Part shown: in pieces, positions 1 through 5,702 of the stretch
How the letters are laid out: every line of letters begins with the position of its first letter
Position numbering within the stretch: position 1 is the first letter of the stretch
Origin: Actinomycetota bacterium
GTDB taxonomy: Bacteria > Actinomycetota > Thermoleophilia > RBG-16-64-13
Direction of reading: 5' to 3'
Length of the DNA stretch: 6,751 nt
Assembly (NCBI GenBank): GCA_003157225.1
Contig: PMIZ01000119.1
Coordinates: forward strand, 199 to 6,949
The notes under the pieces: generated by a model
The model's input: only the letters and a program-made list of their open reading frames with translations
Databases searched by the model: none
What the model was told of the DNA's origin: nothing
Made by a program: the position numbers and the translations under genes

Positions 1-323
1 CCTGCCCGGCGGGCATCGACATCCCCGCCGCCTTCAAGAACCTCAACGACTACCACATGTTCTCCAAGTGGGAGTCTCGTCTCAATCACGCCCTCTATCT
101 GGGGATACGCACGCCGAAGGGCGAGCCGATCTGGACCGACGGCTGCACCGACTGCGGCACGTGCGAGAAGAAGTGTCCCCAGGAGATACCGGTGCGCGCA
201 ACCTTCACACAAGTCCGGGCCGACCTCGAAGGACCGCTGGTGAAGGCCATGGCGCGCCTTGGGAGGGCCGTCATGAACAGAGGGCAGAAGTCAACCGAGC
301 AGATCGAGGCGGCCGGCGAGTAG
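1..323 (+). CDS. Aldo/keto reductase with C-terminal [4Fe-4S] domain, 3' end only
   Basis: Open from the left edge (first full codon at base 3) to TAG at 321-323, so only about the last 106 residues are present. The fragment opens with CPAGIDIP, the end of a first ferredoxin-like cysteine set, followed by a helical linker. A second set CTDCGTCEKKCP (C-x2-C-x2-C-x3-CP) follows, and then a basic helical tail. This arrangement is typical of the C-terminus of the COG1453 aldo/keto reductases, in which an NADPH-type TIM barrel is followed by iron-sulfur cysteines. The barrel and its catalytic residues lie outside the window, so substrate cannot be judged. A cytoplasmic oxidoreductase is inferred. 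An alternative is a different iron-sulfur oxidoreductase with a similar tail, but the linker between the two cysteine sets favours this family. Confidence 0.5.
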   Translation, partial: CPAGIDIPAAFKNLNDYHMFSKWESRLNHALYLGIRTPKGEPIWTDGCTDCGTCEKKCPQEIPVRATFTQVRADLEGPLVKAMARLGRAVMNRGQKSTEQIEAAGE

Positions 324-341
324 GTCGCGGGCGCCGGCCGC
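309..341 (+). terminator. GC-rich hairpin spanning a stop codon, terminator candidate
   Basis: Bases 309-318 (GCGGCCGGCG) and 332-341 (CGCCGGCCGC) are perfect reverse complements, giving a 10-bp all-GC stem with a 13-base loop. The TAG of the aldo/keto reductase gene (321-323) lies in the loop. No T-run follows, so it is not a classical intrinsic terminator. U-tract-less hairpins have been proposed to end transcription in actinobacteria. It could also protect the mRNA 3' end, or simply reflect the high GC content. Confidence 0.5.
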
Positions 342-443
342 GGCTGCCGGTCCGAGTTCGGCCGATGGCCCGCCCTGACCCACCGTACGCGACCTGCGGC
401 GCGTGCCAATGACACGCGCTTCCGCTGTGTGGGCGCACGGCGT

Positions 444-472
444 TTGCGCTGCCGGCCCGCGGGTTGCACAAT
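444..472 (+). promoter_or_regulatory. Weak sigma70-like promoter candidate for the GNAT gene
   Basis: TTGCGC at 444-449 and CACAAT at 467-472 are separated by 17 bases and lie about 30 bases before the GNAT start at 505. Only three of six bases fit the -35 consensus and four of six fit the -10. The rest of the 324-504 gap contains the hairpin at 309-341 and nothing else I can recognise. This is the best candidate in the gap, but the match is weak. Confidence 0.5.
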
Positions 473-504
473 GAGCAGGATCGACCGACCCAACAGGAGA
501 AGCG

Positions 505-966
505 ATGCCCATGACGGAAGCAACGGGATCCGATGAGATCATCATCAGGGATCTGCGGCTGGAGGACTACGAGGCGGTCACGCGTTTGTGGACTGAAGCA
601 GGATTGTCCTTCCGTCCGCACGGTCGCGATAGCGTGGTGAAGATGGCCCTCGAGTTGACCCGGGGGACCGCCGTATTCCTCGTGGCCGAAGCGCGAGGGG
701 CCCTGGTCGGCGTGGCCCTTGGTACTCACGATGGCCGCAAGGGCTGGATCAACCGGCTGGCGGTGGCGAGCGGCTACCGGCAAAGAGGTATCGGAACTCG
801 TCTGGTCGCCGAGGTGGAGGCGCGGCTCGCGGAGATGAGCATCGACATCGTCGCCGCGCTCATCGAGACGCACAACGAGGACTCGTTGGCCTTCTTCCGC
901 AGCATCGGGTACCTGCACGACCCCGAGATCGAGTACGTCAGCAAGCGCGCTTGGCCCGAGTCGTGA
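505..966 (+). CDS. GNAT-family N-acetyltransferase
   Basis: The 153-residue product is one GNAT domain, the usual length for a single-domain member. It should transfer acetyl from acetyl-CoA to an amine on a small molecule or protein. Residues 11-30 (IIIRDLRLEDYEAVTRLW) form the first strand and helix. The strand at 82-88 leads into RQRGIG at 92-97, the Q/R-x-x-G-x-G/A pyrophosphate loop that binds acetyl-CoA. NEDSLAFFRSIGY at 124-136 is the C-terminal N-x-x-A-x-x-F-x-x-x-G-F/Y signature. The ATG at 505 follows AGGAGA (495-500). A second in-frame ATG at 511 is better spaced from this site and is possible. The gene is monocistronic as far as can be seen, in a 181-base gap from the upstream gene and convergent with the SagB-like gene. 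The substrate cannot be predicted. Family assignment is confident. Confidence 0.5.
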   Translation: MPMTEATGSDEIIIRDLRLEDYEAVTRLWTEAGLSFRPHGRDSVVKMALELTRGTAVFLVAEARGALVGVALGTHDGRKGWINRLAVASGYRQRGIGTRLVAEVEARLAEMSIDIVAALIETHNEDSLAFFRSIGYLHDPEIEYVSKRAWPES

Positions 967-1044
967 GCAGGCCGCCCGGGAAGGCCGGTCGGTGGGACGA
1001 GCCAGGGAGGCCGTGTAGTCGCGCCACTTTCGGGGCGTTTGCCT

Positions 1045-1887
1045 CTACTCTTTGGGTCGCGCAGTGTGGCGTTCGTCGCCCTTTGAGCCACCGAACGGCC
1101 GGCTCTGCCTACCCACGGCCATCATGTAGACCGTGCCTTCGGTCTCTCCGTCCACGCCGATGAGCGCGTTCACCTCATCATCGTAGAAGGCGGCGACCGG
1201 GCAGGTTCCTAAGCCCTGCGCCACTGCGGCCAGCGACAGCTGAGCCGCCATGTGGCCCGCGTCCAGGTAGAAGTAGCGGTATGCCCGATCCCGGTACTTC
1301 CACACCGAGCGGGCGAAGACGGCCGTCCACAGGAACACTGCCCCAGCCTTGGCGCACATGAGCTGATCGAGGGCGGAAGCAGCGATCTCGCTGCGAAGAT
1401 CTCCGGTCTTGAGTTGCTCGAGCGAATGGCTGCCTTCGGTGATGGGACGCTCGAGGATGTCGATGCCGGCCACCCGGTAGTGATAGAGACCGGGCTCGAG
1501 GCCCTCGACCTTGTTCACGAGGATGTACGTCTCAATGGGGTAGAGCGCGCCGGCTGTCGGAGCCGCGCGGTAGAAGTCCTGGCCGTGGGGCGTGATGTAG
1601 GAGGTGGTGATGCCGGCCGAGGCCCAGAGAAGCCGCGAGAGCTCAAGCAGCGATAATGGGGTGGCGCCGAAAGAGCGGACGCTTCGACGGCGGGACACGC
1701 AGGTGAACACGTCCGGCCCCGGGTACTCGTCCAACGCGGGCGCGGGGGTGGGGAGGGCGATCACGGGAGCGTAGCTGTAGAACTTGTAGACGGGCGGCTT
1801 GGTCCGCCAATCAAGCTCGTGCTCCTCCAGAGAGTCCCTGTGGTAGGATGTCGCGTCCTGGAACGCCTGTCCGGGATGTTCCGGCAT
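1045..1887 (-). CDS. SagB/ThcOx-type nitroreductase-fold dehydrogenase (FMN)
   Basis: The 280-residue product belongs to the SagB-type dehydrogenases, FMN enzymes best known for oxidising azolines to azoles in thiazole/oxazole-modified peptides. The N-terminus (about residues 10-46) has the family pattern ending in LDW...PPVYKFYSYAPVIALP. RRRSVRSF at 66-73 is the FMN-binding start of the nitroreductase fold, and AAPTAGALYPIE at 108-119 is the strongly conserved core. KYRDRAYRYFYLDAGH at 197-212 includes a Lys-Tyr pair (197-198) and the conserved AGH. QGLGTCPVAAF at 224-234 and a closing VYMMAVG strand complete the fold. Full length, with no signal peptide. The ATG is preceded by AGGAGGAG (1890-1897 on the plus strand). 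No YcaO cyclodehydratase, E1-like protein or peptide precursor is visible nearby, so an azole-forming role is not supported. The neighbours are a divergent broken MFS gene and a convergent GNAT gene. Confidence 0.5.
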   Translation of the reverse strand: MPEHPGQAFQDATSYHRDSLEEHELDWRTKPPVYKFYSYAPVIALPTPAPALDEYPGPDVFTCVSRRRSVRSFGATPLSLLELSRLLWASAGITTSYITPHGQDFYRAAPTAGALYPIETYILVNKVEGLEPGLYHYRVAGIDILERPITEGSHSLEQLKTGDLRSEIAASALDQLMCAKAGAVFLWTAVFARSVWKYRDRAYRYFYLDAGHMAAQLSLAAVAQGLGTCPVAAFYDDEVNALIGVDGETEGTVYMMAVGRQSRPFGGSKGDERHTARPKE

Positions 1888-1916
1888 TTCTCCTCCTGCG
1901 CGCGTCGATCGGCAGC

Positions 1917-1964
1917 GACGTGGTAGGCTGAACAGCTACGGTCGAGCCGGTGGGCCGCCACGTC
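1917..1964. promoter_or_regulatory. Nested inverted repeats between divergent genes, operator candidate
   Basis: GACGTGG at 1917-1923 and CCACGTC at 1958-1964 are perfect reverse complements 34 bases apart. Inside them lies GTAGGCTGAACAGCTAC (1923-1939), a near-perfect dyad in which GTAG and CTG pair with CAG and CTAC, with one extra G at 1927. The whole element sits in the only region that can hold the promoters of both the SagB-like gene and the divergent MFS remnant. A shared repressor site is a reasonable inference. No clear -10/-35 pair could be placed, and short dyads arise by chance in GC-rich DNA. Confidence 0.5.
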
Positions 1965-1984
1965 CTTTGGTGCAAAGTTCCCAC

Positions 1985-2707
1985 ATGAACGGTTCAGAGA
2001 CAAGTCACCACCAGCAGGCGCCGCCCCGGACGTATTGCTTCCAGCTTGGCGTTATCTGCACCGCCAGCTTCGTGGTGTGGTCTGTCTTCGGAGCCATCCT
2101 CCCATACCTGCCCGTCTTCCTCCAGGAACAGGCCCACGCCTCGCTGTGGTTGATCGGAGTGGTGGCTGCATTCTACTACGTGGGCACCCTCATCTTCTTC
2201 GCCCCGTTGGGCGCCTAGGCGACTCTATCGGCCACAAGCCCATGGTCGTCTCGGGAGCGTTCTTGTATGCGGTGGCGACGCTGCTGTTTGCGTCGACCAC
2301 GCGTCCCGCCTGGTTCATCGTCTTCAGGTTGCTCGAGGGGATAGGGGCGGCAGCCATCACGCCCGCCGGCCAGGCGTTGGTAGCCGACAGGTGGTGCCTC
2401 GGCGCTGGCTGGGGAGTGTGCAGGGGCTTGAGTCGACCTCCGTGCAGGTAGCGGCTCTGGTGGGGACGCTTTCAGCCCCGTTTCTCTACCGCTATCTGTC
2501 CGGCTTGTCATCAGCGTGGCAGGTGGGGTGTCGGTGGTCGGACTGGCCTTCGCCGGCCCCATACTCTACAAGGTTTGGCGGGACTACGCGGACGACAGGG
2601 AGCGCGGGCTGGTCGCCGAGCGAGGTGCGGCCGTCCGGGGCGTTGGAGCTCCCGTGGCCGCGGCGCCACCCGCTGACGCGCTACTCTCCGTGCATGAGAA
2701 CGACTAG
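1985..2707 (+). pseudogene. MFS transporter pseudogene, three frameshifts, C-terminal half missing
   Basis: Pieces in all three plus frames join into one transporter. Frame 2 from ATG 1985 gives helix 1 (CFQLGVICTASFVVWSVFGA) and helix 2, ending at TAG 2216-2218. Frame 1 continues with LGDSIGHKP and helices 3-4 up to AGQALVAD near 2388. Frame 3 continues with VVPRRWLGSVQGLES and helix 5 to about 2516. Frame 2 then finishes with GGVSVVGLAFAGPILYKVW (helix 6) and a polar tail to TAG 2705-2707. Each switch fits loss of a single base, near 2214, 2390 and 2515. Restoring the first gives G-A-L-G-D-S-I-G-H-K, the MFS loop 2-3 motif G-x3-D-x2-G-x-K/R. The repaired protein would be about 241 residues and six helices, whereas MFS carriers usually have about 400 residues and twelve, so the second half is also gone. 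No good ribosome site precedes ATG 1985; a TTG at 1967 is the only earlier alternative noticed. The substrate is unknown. Confidence 0.5.
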
Positions 2708-2712
2708 AACGG

Positions 2713-2718
2713 TATAGT
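2713..2718 (+). promoter_or_regulatory. -10 element candidate for a leaderless DUF5658 transcript
   Basis: TATAGT at 2713-2718 matches five of six bases of TATAAT and also the actinobacterial TANNNT pattern. Seven bases separate it from the ATG at 2726, so transcription would be expected to start at or next to that A. The ATG has no Shine-Dalgarno sequence, consistent with leaderless initiation. No convincing -35 was found. Confidence 0.5.
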
Positions 2719-2725
2719 GGTCTAC

Positions 2726-3193
2726 ATGGATGACAGTCTCGAGCCCGCGCAGGATGAACGCCGTTGCGAGGAACGGCGCACCAGCCGGTCCTACGTATTC
2801 CGTGACAAGCGCACCGGTTTCGACCGGAGAGCAGCCCCGGATTACGCGACTGCCAGAGGCTTCGTTCACCATCTCCTCATTGCCTTGCGCGACAGCTCCC
2901 GCACGCTCATGGTGGTGTTGCTCACGGTCAACGTGCTCAACCTGGTCGATTTCGCGCTGACTCTCAACGCTCTTGCCATAGGGGCGACCGAAGCGAATCC
3001 TGTCATGGCCTCTCTGTTCGAGGCCAGCCCTGTGTGGGCCGGCATCTTCAAGATGGCCGCCGTGGCCCTAGCCAGCCTACTGGTATGGGAATGGAGGCGC
3101 TATCGCAAGGCGCTGCTGGCCGCCATGACGATGCTGGCCGTCTTCACAGCGGTGTTCGTCTACCACATAGTCGGGTTGGCGCTCTTTCGGTAG
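2726..3193 (+). CDS. DUF5658 family membrane protein
   Basis: From ATG 2726 the product has 155 residues. Residues 1-45 are charged and arginine-rich, with two clusters (DERRCEERR at 10-18 and FRDKRTGFDRR at 25-35). Three hydrophobic segments follow, at about 61-85, 104-122 and 128-153. The motif NVLNLVDFALTLNALAIGATEANPVM (69-94), read as N-x-D-x-x-L-T-x-x-x-L-x-x-G-x-x-E-x-N-P, with a lysine at 109, is the pattern I associate with DUF5658, a family of unknown function in the inner membrane. The assignment is from memory of the motif. A GTG at 2717 would add three residues, but it overlaps the TATAGT box and has no ribosome site. The gene lies 18 bases after the MFS remnant and ends 17 bases from the convergent GGDEF/HD-GYP stop codon. 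Confidence 0.5.
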   Translation: MDDSLEPAQDERRCEERRTSRSYVFRDKRTGFDRRAAPDYATARGFVHHLLIALRDSSRTLMVVLLTVNVLNLVDFALTLNALAIGATEANPVMASLFEASPVWAGIFKMAAVALASLLVWEWRRYRKALLAAMTMLAVFTAVFVYHIVGLALFR

Positions 3194-3214
3194 CCGTGGC
3201 CGGGAGGCTGCTAC
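3190..3214. other. Short hairpin holding both stop codons of a convergent pair
   Basis: GTAGC (3190-3194) and GCTAC (3210-3214) are perfect reverse complements. The TAG of the DUF5658 gene is in one arm and the TAG of the opposite-strand GGDEF/HD-GYP gene is in the other. The stem is only 5 bp with a 15-base loop and no T-run on either side, so bidirectional termination is only a weak possibility. Confidence 0.5.
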
Positions 3215-4755
3215 GCACCACGCGTGCGCAGCGCCAGGTTCACCGGCAGGGCTTTTGGTGCGGCCTGCGCATCGGCGGGCAGGACGAAGTCACTGTCCGG
3301 CGGCAGCATCGCTCGCAGCTCCTCGTCGGTGTCGAGGATATTGAGGAGCGCCTCCACTACTTGGGGATCGAATTGGCCGCCGCTACAGCGACGCAGTTCT
3401 CGCATGGCCTCGCGGTGGGTCCTGCCTGACCGGTAGGGACGGTCGGAGCGGATAGCGTGATAGGCGTCAGCGGCCGCGATGATGCGTGCCCCCAGGGGAA
3501 TGTCCTCACCGCGCAGATGCTGCGGGTAGCCCGTGCCGTCCCATCGCTCCTGATGGTGCAGTACGAGCGGTACGACGTCGGTCAGCTCGGGCGCCTGCTC
3601 CATGATCTGCCTCCCGAGCACGGGGTGCTGGCGGATGCACTCCCATTCTTCGCTTGAGAGGCTTCCTTCTTTGGCGAGTATGGCGTCGGGGACTCCGATC
3701 TTGCCCACATCGTGCAGCATGGCGCCCACAGTGATGCGGGAAACATCGGTGGACGCGAGGCCGATGCGGCGCGCGACGGCCGCCGAGAGCTCGGAAACCA
3801 GCCGCGAATGCTCATGGGTATAGCCGTCGCGGATGTCGACCGCGGCCGCGAGACTCCGAACGATGGCTCCCCTGCCGGAGTGCGGAAGGGGGACGACGTT
3901 GCTCGGCGCCTCGCGGCTGGGCAGGTCGCGAAAGAGCTGCACCTGATTGCCGCCCATCGCCTTGGCGAAGGCCAGCGCCTTGTGGGCCACCTCCACCAGC
4001 TCGGGTGCCGAGGCGCCGTCCGCGGGGTAGGAGCAGAGGCCCAGGCTCACCGTGATGCGTATCTCGATGCCTTCGTGGTCCATGAACACCCAACCGCCGA
4101 TGCTTTGCCGCAAACGCTCCGCCACCTCCACGCCTCCCTTCTCGTAGGTGTGAGGGAGGATCATTGCGAACTGATCGCCACCGAAGCGTGCCACGAGATC
4201 GATCTCGCGCAACTGGGCCTTGAAGCGCCGAGCCAGGTCGAGGAGGATCCTGTCGCCGATCCGATGGCCATGACGGTTGTTCACTTGGTGAAAGTTGTCC
4301 AGGTCGAGCATGGCGAGAATGAAGGTGTCGCCGAAGCGATAGGCGCGCTCGCACTCGTGGGCGAGCCGGTCCTGAAAGACCCTATGGCTGGCGATGCGGG
4401 TGAGAGCGTCCACCGTAGCAGTGTCGACGAGTTTGGCGGTTTCGACCGCCCGCTCCTTGCGGAGCGAGAGGGTCAGCGAGAGAGCGATCACCGCGGCCGC
4501 CAGCACGACAGCCTGAGCGACGGGGAAGACCGGTTGCCCACCGGTAGGCAGGAAGACCAGGAGCACAGCAACCGCCGCCAGCAGGCCGAGAAGGAGGATG
4601 GCCGCGGAGCGGATCGAGCGGCGGAACCGCCCCGACTTCGACATCCAGGCGAACACGACAAAAGCGGCGCCGACAAAGCCTGTTCCGGCCGTCGCCAGAA
4701 TCGCCCGGAGCAGAGTGTACGCGTCGATGGTCGTCTCCTTTCTCGTTGACGACAA
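3211..4755 (-). CDS. Membrane GGDEF + HD-GYP cyclic di-GMP signalling protein
   Basis: With the TTG start at 4755 the product has 514 residues. Three membrane helices lie at about 15-38, 51-69 and 77-97, followed by a short linker. A GGDEF domain spans about 113-275: DALT at 116, DLDNF at 151, GHRIGD at 164, an RxxD inhibitory-site motif REID at 183-186, and GGDQF at 192-196 where GGDEF or GGEEF is usual. An HD-GYP phosphodiesterase domain spans about 298-470: THEHS at 313, HD at 348-349, KIGVPD, HHQERWDGTGYP at 400-411 and DRPYR at 438. Family knowledge says GGDEF makes c-di-GMP and HD-GYP hydrolyses it. The Gln in GGDQF replaces an acidic metal-binding residue, so the first domain may be a regulatory sensor. 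DAYDAM, usual in HD-GYP proteins, reads DAYHAI here. No recognisable sensor domain precedes the signalling domains. The start is uncertain; see the site at 4726-4741. It is co-oriented with and 45 bases downstream of the sulfite-oxidase-like gene. Confidence 0.5.
   Translation of the reverse strand: MSSTRKETTIDAYTLLRAILATAGTGFVGAAFVVFAWMSKSGRFRRSIRSAAILLLGLLAAVAVLLVFLPTGGQPVFPVAQAVVLAAAVIALSLTLSLRKERAVETAKLVDTATVDALTRIASHRVFQDRLAHECERAYRFGDTFILAMLDLDNFHQVNNRHGHRIGDRILLDLARRFKAQLREIDLVARFGGDQFAMILPHTYEKGGVEVAERLRQSIGGWVFMDHEGIEIRITVSLGLCSYPADGASAPELVEVAHKALAFAKAMGGNQVQLFRDLPSREAPSNVVPLPHSGRGAIVRSLAAAVDIRDGYTHEHSRLVSELSAAVARRIGLASTDVSRITVGAMLHDVGKIGVPDAILAKEGSLSSEEWECIRQHPVLGRQIMEQAPELTDVVPLVLHHQERWDGTGYPQHLRGEDIPLGARIIAAADAYHAIRSDRPYRSGRTHREAMRELRRCSGGQFDPQVVEALLNILDTDEELRAMLPPDSDFVLPADAQAAPKALPVNLALRTRGA
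4726..4741 (-). promoter_or_regulatory. Strong ribosome site followed by ATC instead of ATG
   Basis: Read on the minus strand, AAAGGAG (4741-4735) is followed after six bases by ATC (4728-4726), in frame with the GGDEF/HD-GYP protein. That is ideal spacing for a start codon. Starting here would give 505 residues beginning just ahead of the first membrane helix. The only standard in-frame start upstream before the stop at 4801-4803 is TTG 4755, which has no convincing ribosome site. Either ATC (AUC) is used as a rare start, a former ATG has mutated, or TTG 4755 is the true start and the AAAGGAG is coincidental. Confidence 0.5.
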
Positions 4756-4800
4756 GTCTTCGACGGTACACGCGGCACTCCTTCGGAGAGCGCCTTCCTG

Positions 4801-5370
4801 CTAGGAGTAGCGCTGCTCCCGCCAGGGGTCACCCAGAGCGTGGTATCCGCGCACCTCCCAGAACCCCAGTCGCTGCTCGGCGGTGAACTCTATTCCCCGC
4901 AACCACTTGGCACTTTTCCACAAGTAGAGACGCGGCACCAGCAGCCGGACCGGGCCGCCGTGCTCGGCCGTGAGGGGCCTGCCCTCGTACTCATACGCGA
5001 CGAGCACGTCGTCCCTCAGCAGCTCCTCCAGAGGCAGGTTAGTGGTCCAGCCGCCATAGGCGTGGATGACTACGTGGCGGGCTTCCGGCTTGACGACCTG
5101 GCCATTGAGGAGGTTCGATATGCGGACGCCCTTCCAGTGAGTGTCGAGTTTGGTCCAGTCGGTGACGCAATGGAGGTCGGACACCTGCTCCGTCGCGGGC
5201 GAGGCGAGGAGTCCCTTCCAATCCAGAGTGAGTCCTGGTTCGACTAGACCGGAGATCGTGAGGCTCCAGCCGGCCGGATCCACCCGCATCACCGAGCCGG
5301 AGTGGAGCACGGGGAAGTCGGTCACCAGTCGTTGGCCGGGCGGTATGCGTCCTCTAGCCGAGCGGTCCAT
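4801..5370 (-). CDS. Sulfite oxidase-fold molybdopterin oxidoreductase, cytoplasmic
   Basis: The 189-residue product matches the small single-domain group of the sulfite oxidase/YedY (MsrP) family (COG2041). SLTISGLVEPGLTLDWKGLL at about 36-55 is the usual lead-in. DLHCVTDWTKLDTHWKGV at 65-82 contains Cys68, the expected molybdenum ligand. HAYGGWTTNLPLEELL at 103-118 and AEHGGPVRLLVPRLYLWKSAKW at 135-156 form the cofactor pocket, and the protein closes with GYHALGDPWREQRYS. There is no Tat or Sec signal and no C-terminal dimerisation domain, so it should be cytoplasmic. Its substrate and electron partner are unknown; sulfite itself is not implied. ATG 5370 is preceded by GAGGAGGAGG (5386-5377) with six bases of spacing. 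GTG 5373 is too close to that site. The GGDEF/HD-GYP gene follows within 45-72 bases on the same strand, so co-transcription is plausible. Confidence 0.5.
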   Translation of the reverse strand: MDRSARGRIPPGQRLVTDFPVLHSGSVMRVDPAGWSLTISGLVEPGLTLDWKGLLASPATEQVSDLHCVTDWTKLDTHWKGVRISNLLNGQVVKPEARHVVIHAYGGWTTNLPLEELLRDDVLVAYEYEGRPLTAEHGGPVRLLVPRLYLWKSAKWLRGIEFTAEQRLGFWEVRGYHALGDPWREQRYS

Positions 5371-5397
5371 CACGCGCCTCCTCCTCAGAACAAATGG

Positions 5398-5423
5398 AAA
5401 AGCCGTCCCACACGGAACGGCTT
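5398..5423 (-). terminator. Intrinsic terminator candidate downstream of ferredoxin
   Basis: Read on the minus strand, AAGCCGT (5423-5417) pairs perfectly with ACGGCTT (5406-5400) across a 10-base loop, and the stem runs into TTTT (5401-5398) then CCATTTG. It begins 57 bases past the ferredoxin stop and just before the ribosome site of the sulfite-oxidase-like gene. The stem is modest and the T-run short, so it may be partial. It suggests that ferredoxin and the molybdoenzyme are separate transcription units. The rest of 5374-5480 shows nothing else. Confidence 0.5.
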
Positions 5424-5480
5424 GCCCATTCAGTTACTGTTCGAATGGTGCTCCGCGAATCAGCCGCGGGCCCGTTCGGC

Positions 5481-5669
5481 CTACTCGATGCTGATCGCGC
5501 CTTCAGGGCACTCGTCAGCGGCCTCTTCGCAACAGCCGGCGTCTTCGCACGCGTTGGGGTCGATCACGTGGGAGATGCCGTCGTCGCCGATCTCGAAAAC
5601 GTCGGGGCAGATATCCTCGCAGATACCGCACCCGGTGCAAAGATCGGGATCGACTTTGGGAACACCCAT
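5481..5669 (-). CDS. Small [4Fe-4S] ferredoxin
   Basis: The 62-residue product is an acidic soluble ferredoxin, a low-potential one-electron carrier. CTGCGICEDICPDVF at 11-25 supplies Cys11, Cys14 and Cys17, and Cys54 in ADECPEGAISIE completes one cubane cluster. The spacing is that of single-cluster ferredoxins such as the Thermotoga type, where Cys21 and a cysteine equivalent to Cys46 or Cys47 can form a disulfide. Cys41, Cys46 and Cys47 give eight cysteines in all, but the second half lacks a CxxCxxC set, so a second cluster is unlikely. The ATG at 5669 is preceded by AAAGGAGGAG (5683-5674), ideally spaced. The reading frame is open further upstream, but that part overlaps the promoter. 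Its redox partner cannot be named from context. Confidence 0.5.
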   Translation of the reverse strand: MGVPKVDPDLCTGCGICEDICPDVFEIGDDGISHVIDPNACEDAGCCEEAADECPEGAISIE

Positions 5670-5686
5670 GGTACTCCTCCTTTGGA

Positions 5687-5696
5687 GCTTGCAAGC
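5687..5696. promoter_or_regulatory. Palindrome at the ferredoxin transcription start, operator candidate
   Basis: GCTTGCAAGC is a perfect 10-base palindrome at the expected transcription start of the ferredoxin promoter. Seven of its bases (TGCAAGC) recur at 5728-5734, overlapping the -35 box. Two related sites, one over the -35 and one over the start, are what a dimeric regulator would use, but no regulator is known here. Confidence 0.5.
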
Positions 5697-5702
5697 GAGT
5701 GA

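Noticed and set aside
271..918. A 215-codon minus-strand frame opposite the GNAT gene
   Set aside because: No motif and biased composition; the plus-strand GNAT signatures and ribosome site explain the region.
1022..1040. CGCC...GGCG hairpin followed by TTT between GNAT and SagB genes
   Set aside because: Only a 4-bp stem and three T bases; too weak to call a terminator in GC-rich DNA.
3712..4749. A 345-codon plus-strand reading frame opposite the GGDEF/HD-GYP gene
   Set aside because: It is composed of Gly/Ala/Arg/Glu-rich low-complexity sequence with no family motif, and the minus strand has unmistakable GGDEF and HD-GYP domains. It is a GC-rich antisense shadow.
4382..4771. Overlapping minus-strand frame from GTG 4771 with a good AAGGAG site
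   Set aside because: The product is Arg/Gly/Pro-rich with no motif and overlaps the GGDEF/HD-GYP membrane helices in another frame. The upstream AAGGAG could at most allow a leader peptide, with no support.
5431..5460. GTTCGAAT resembling a tRNA T-loop
   Set aside because: Flanking bases do not form a five-pair T-stem and no acceptor or anticodon arm is present.
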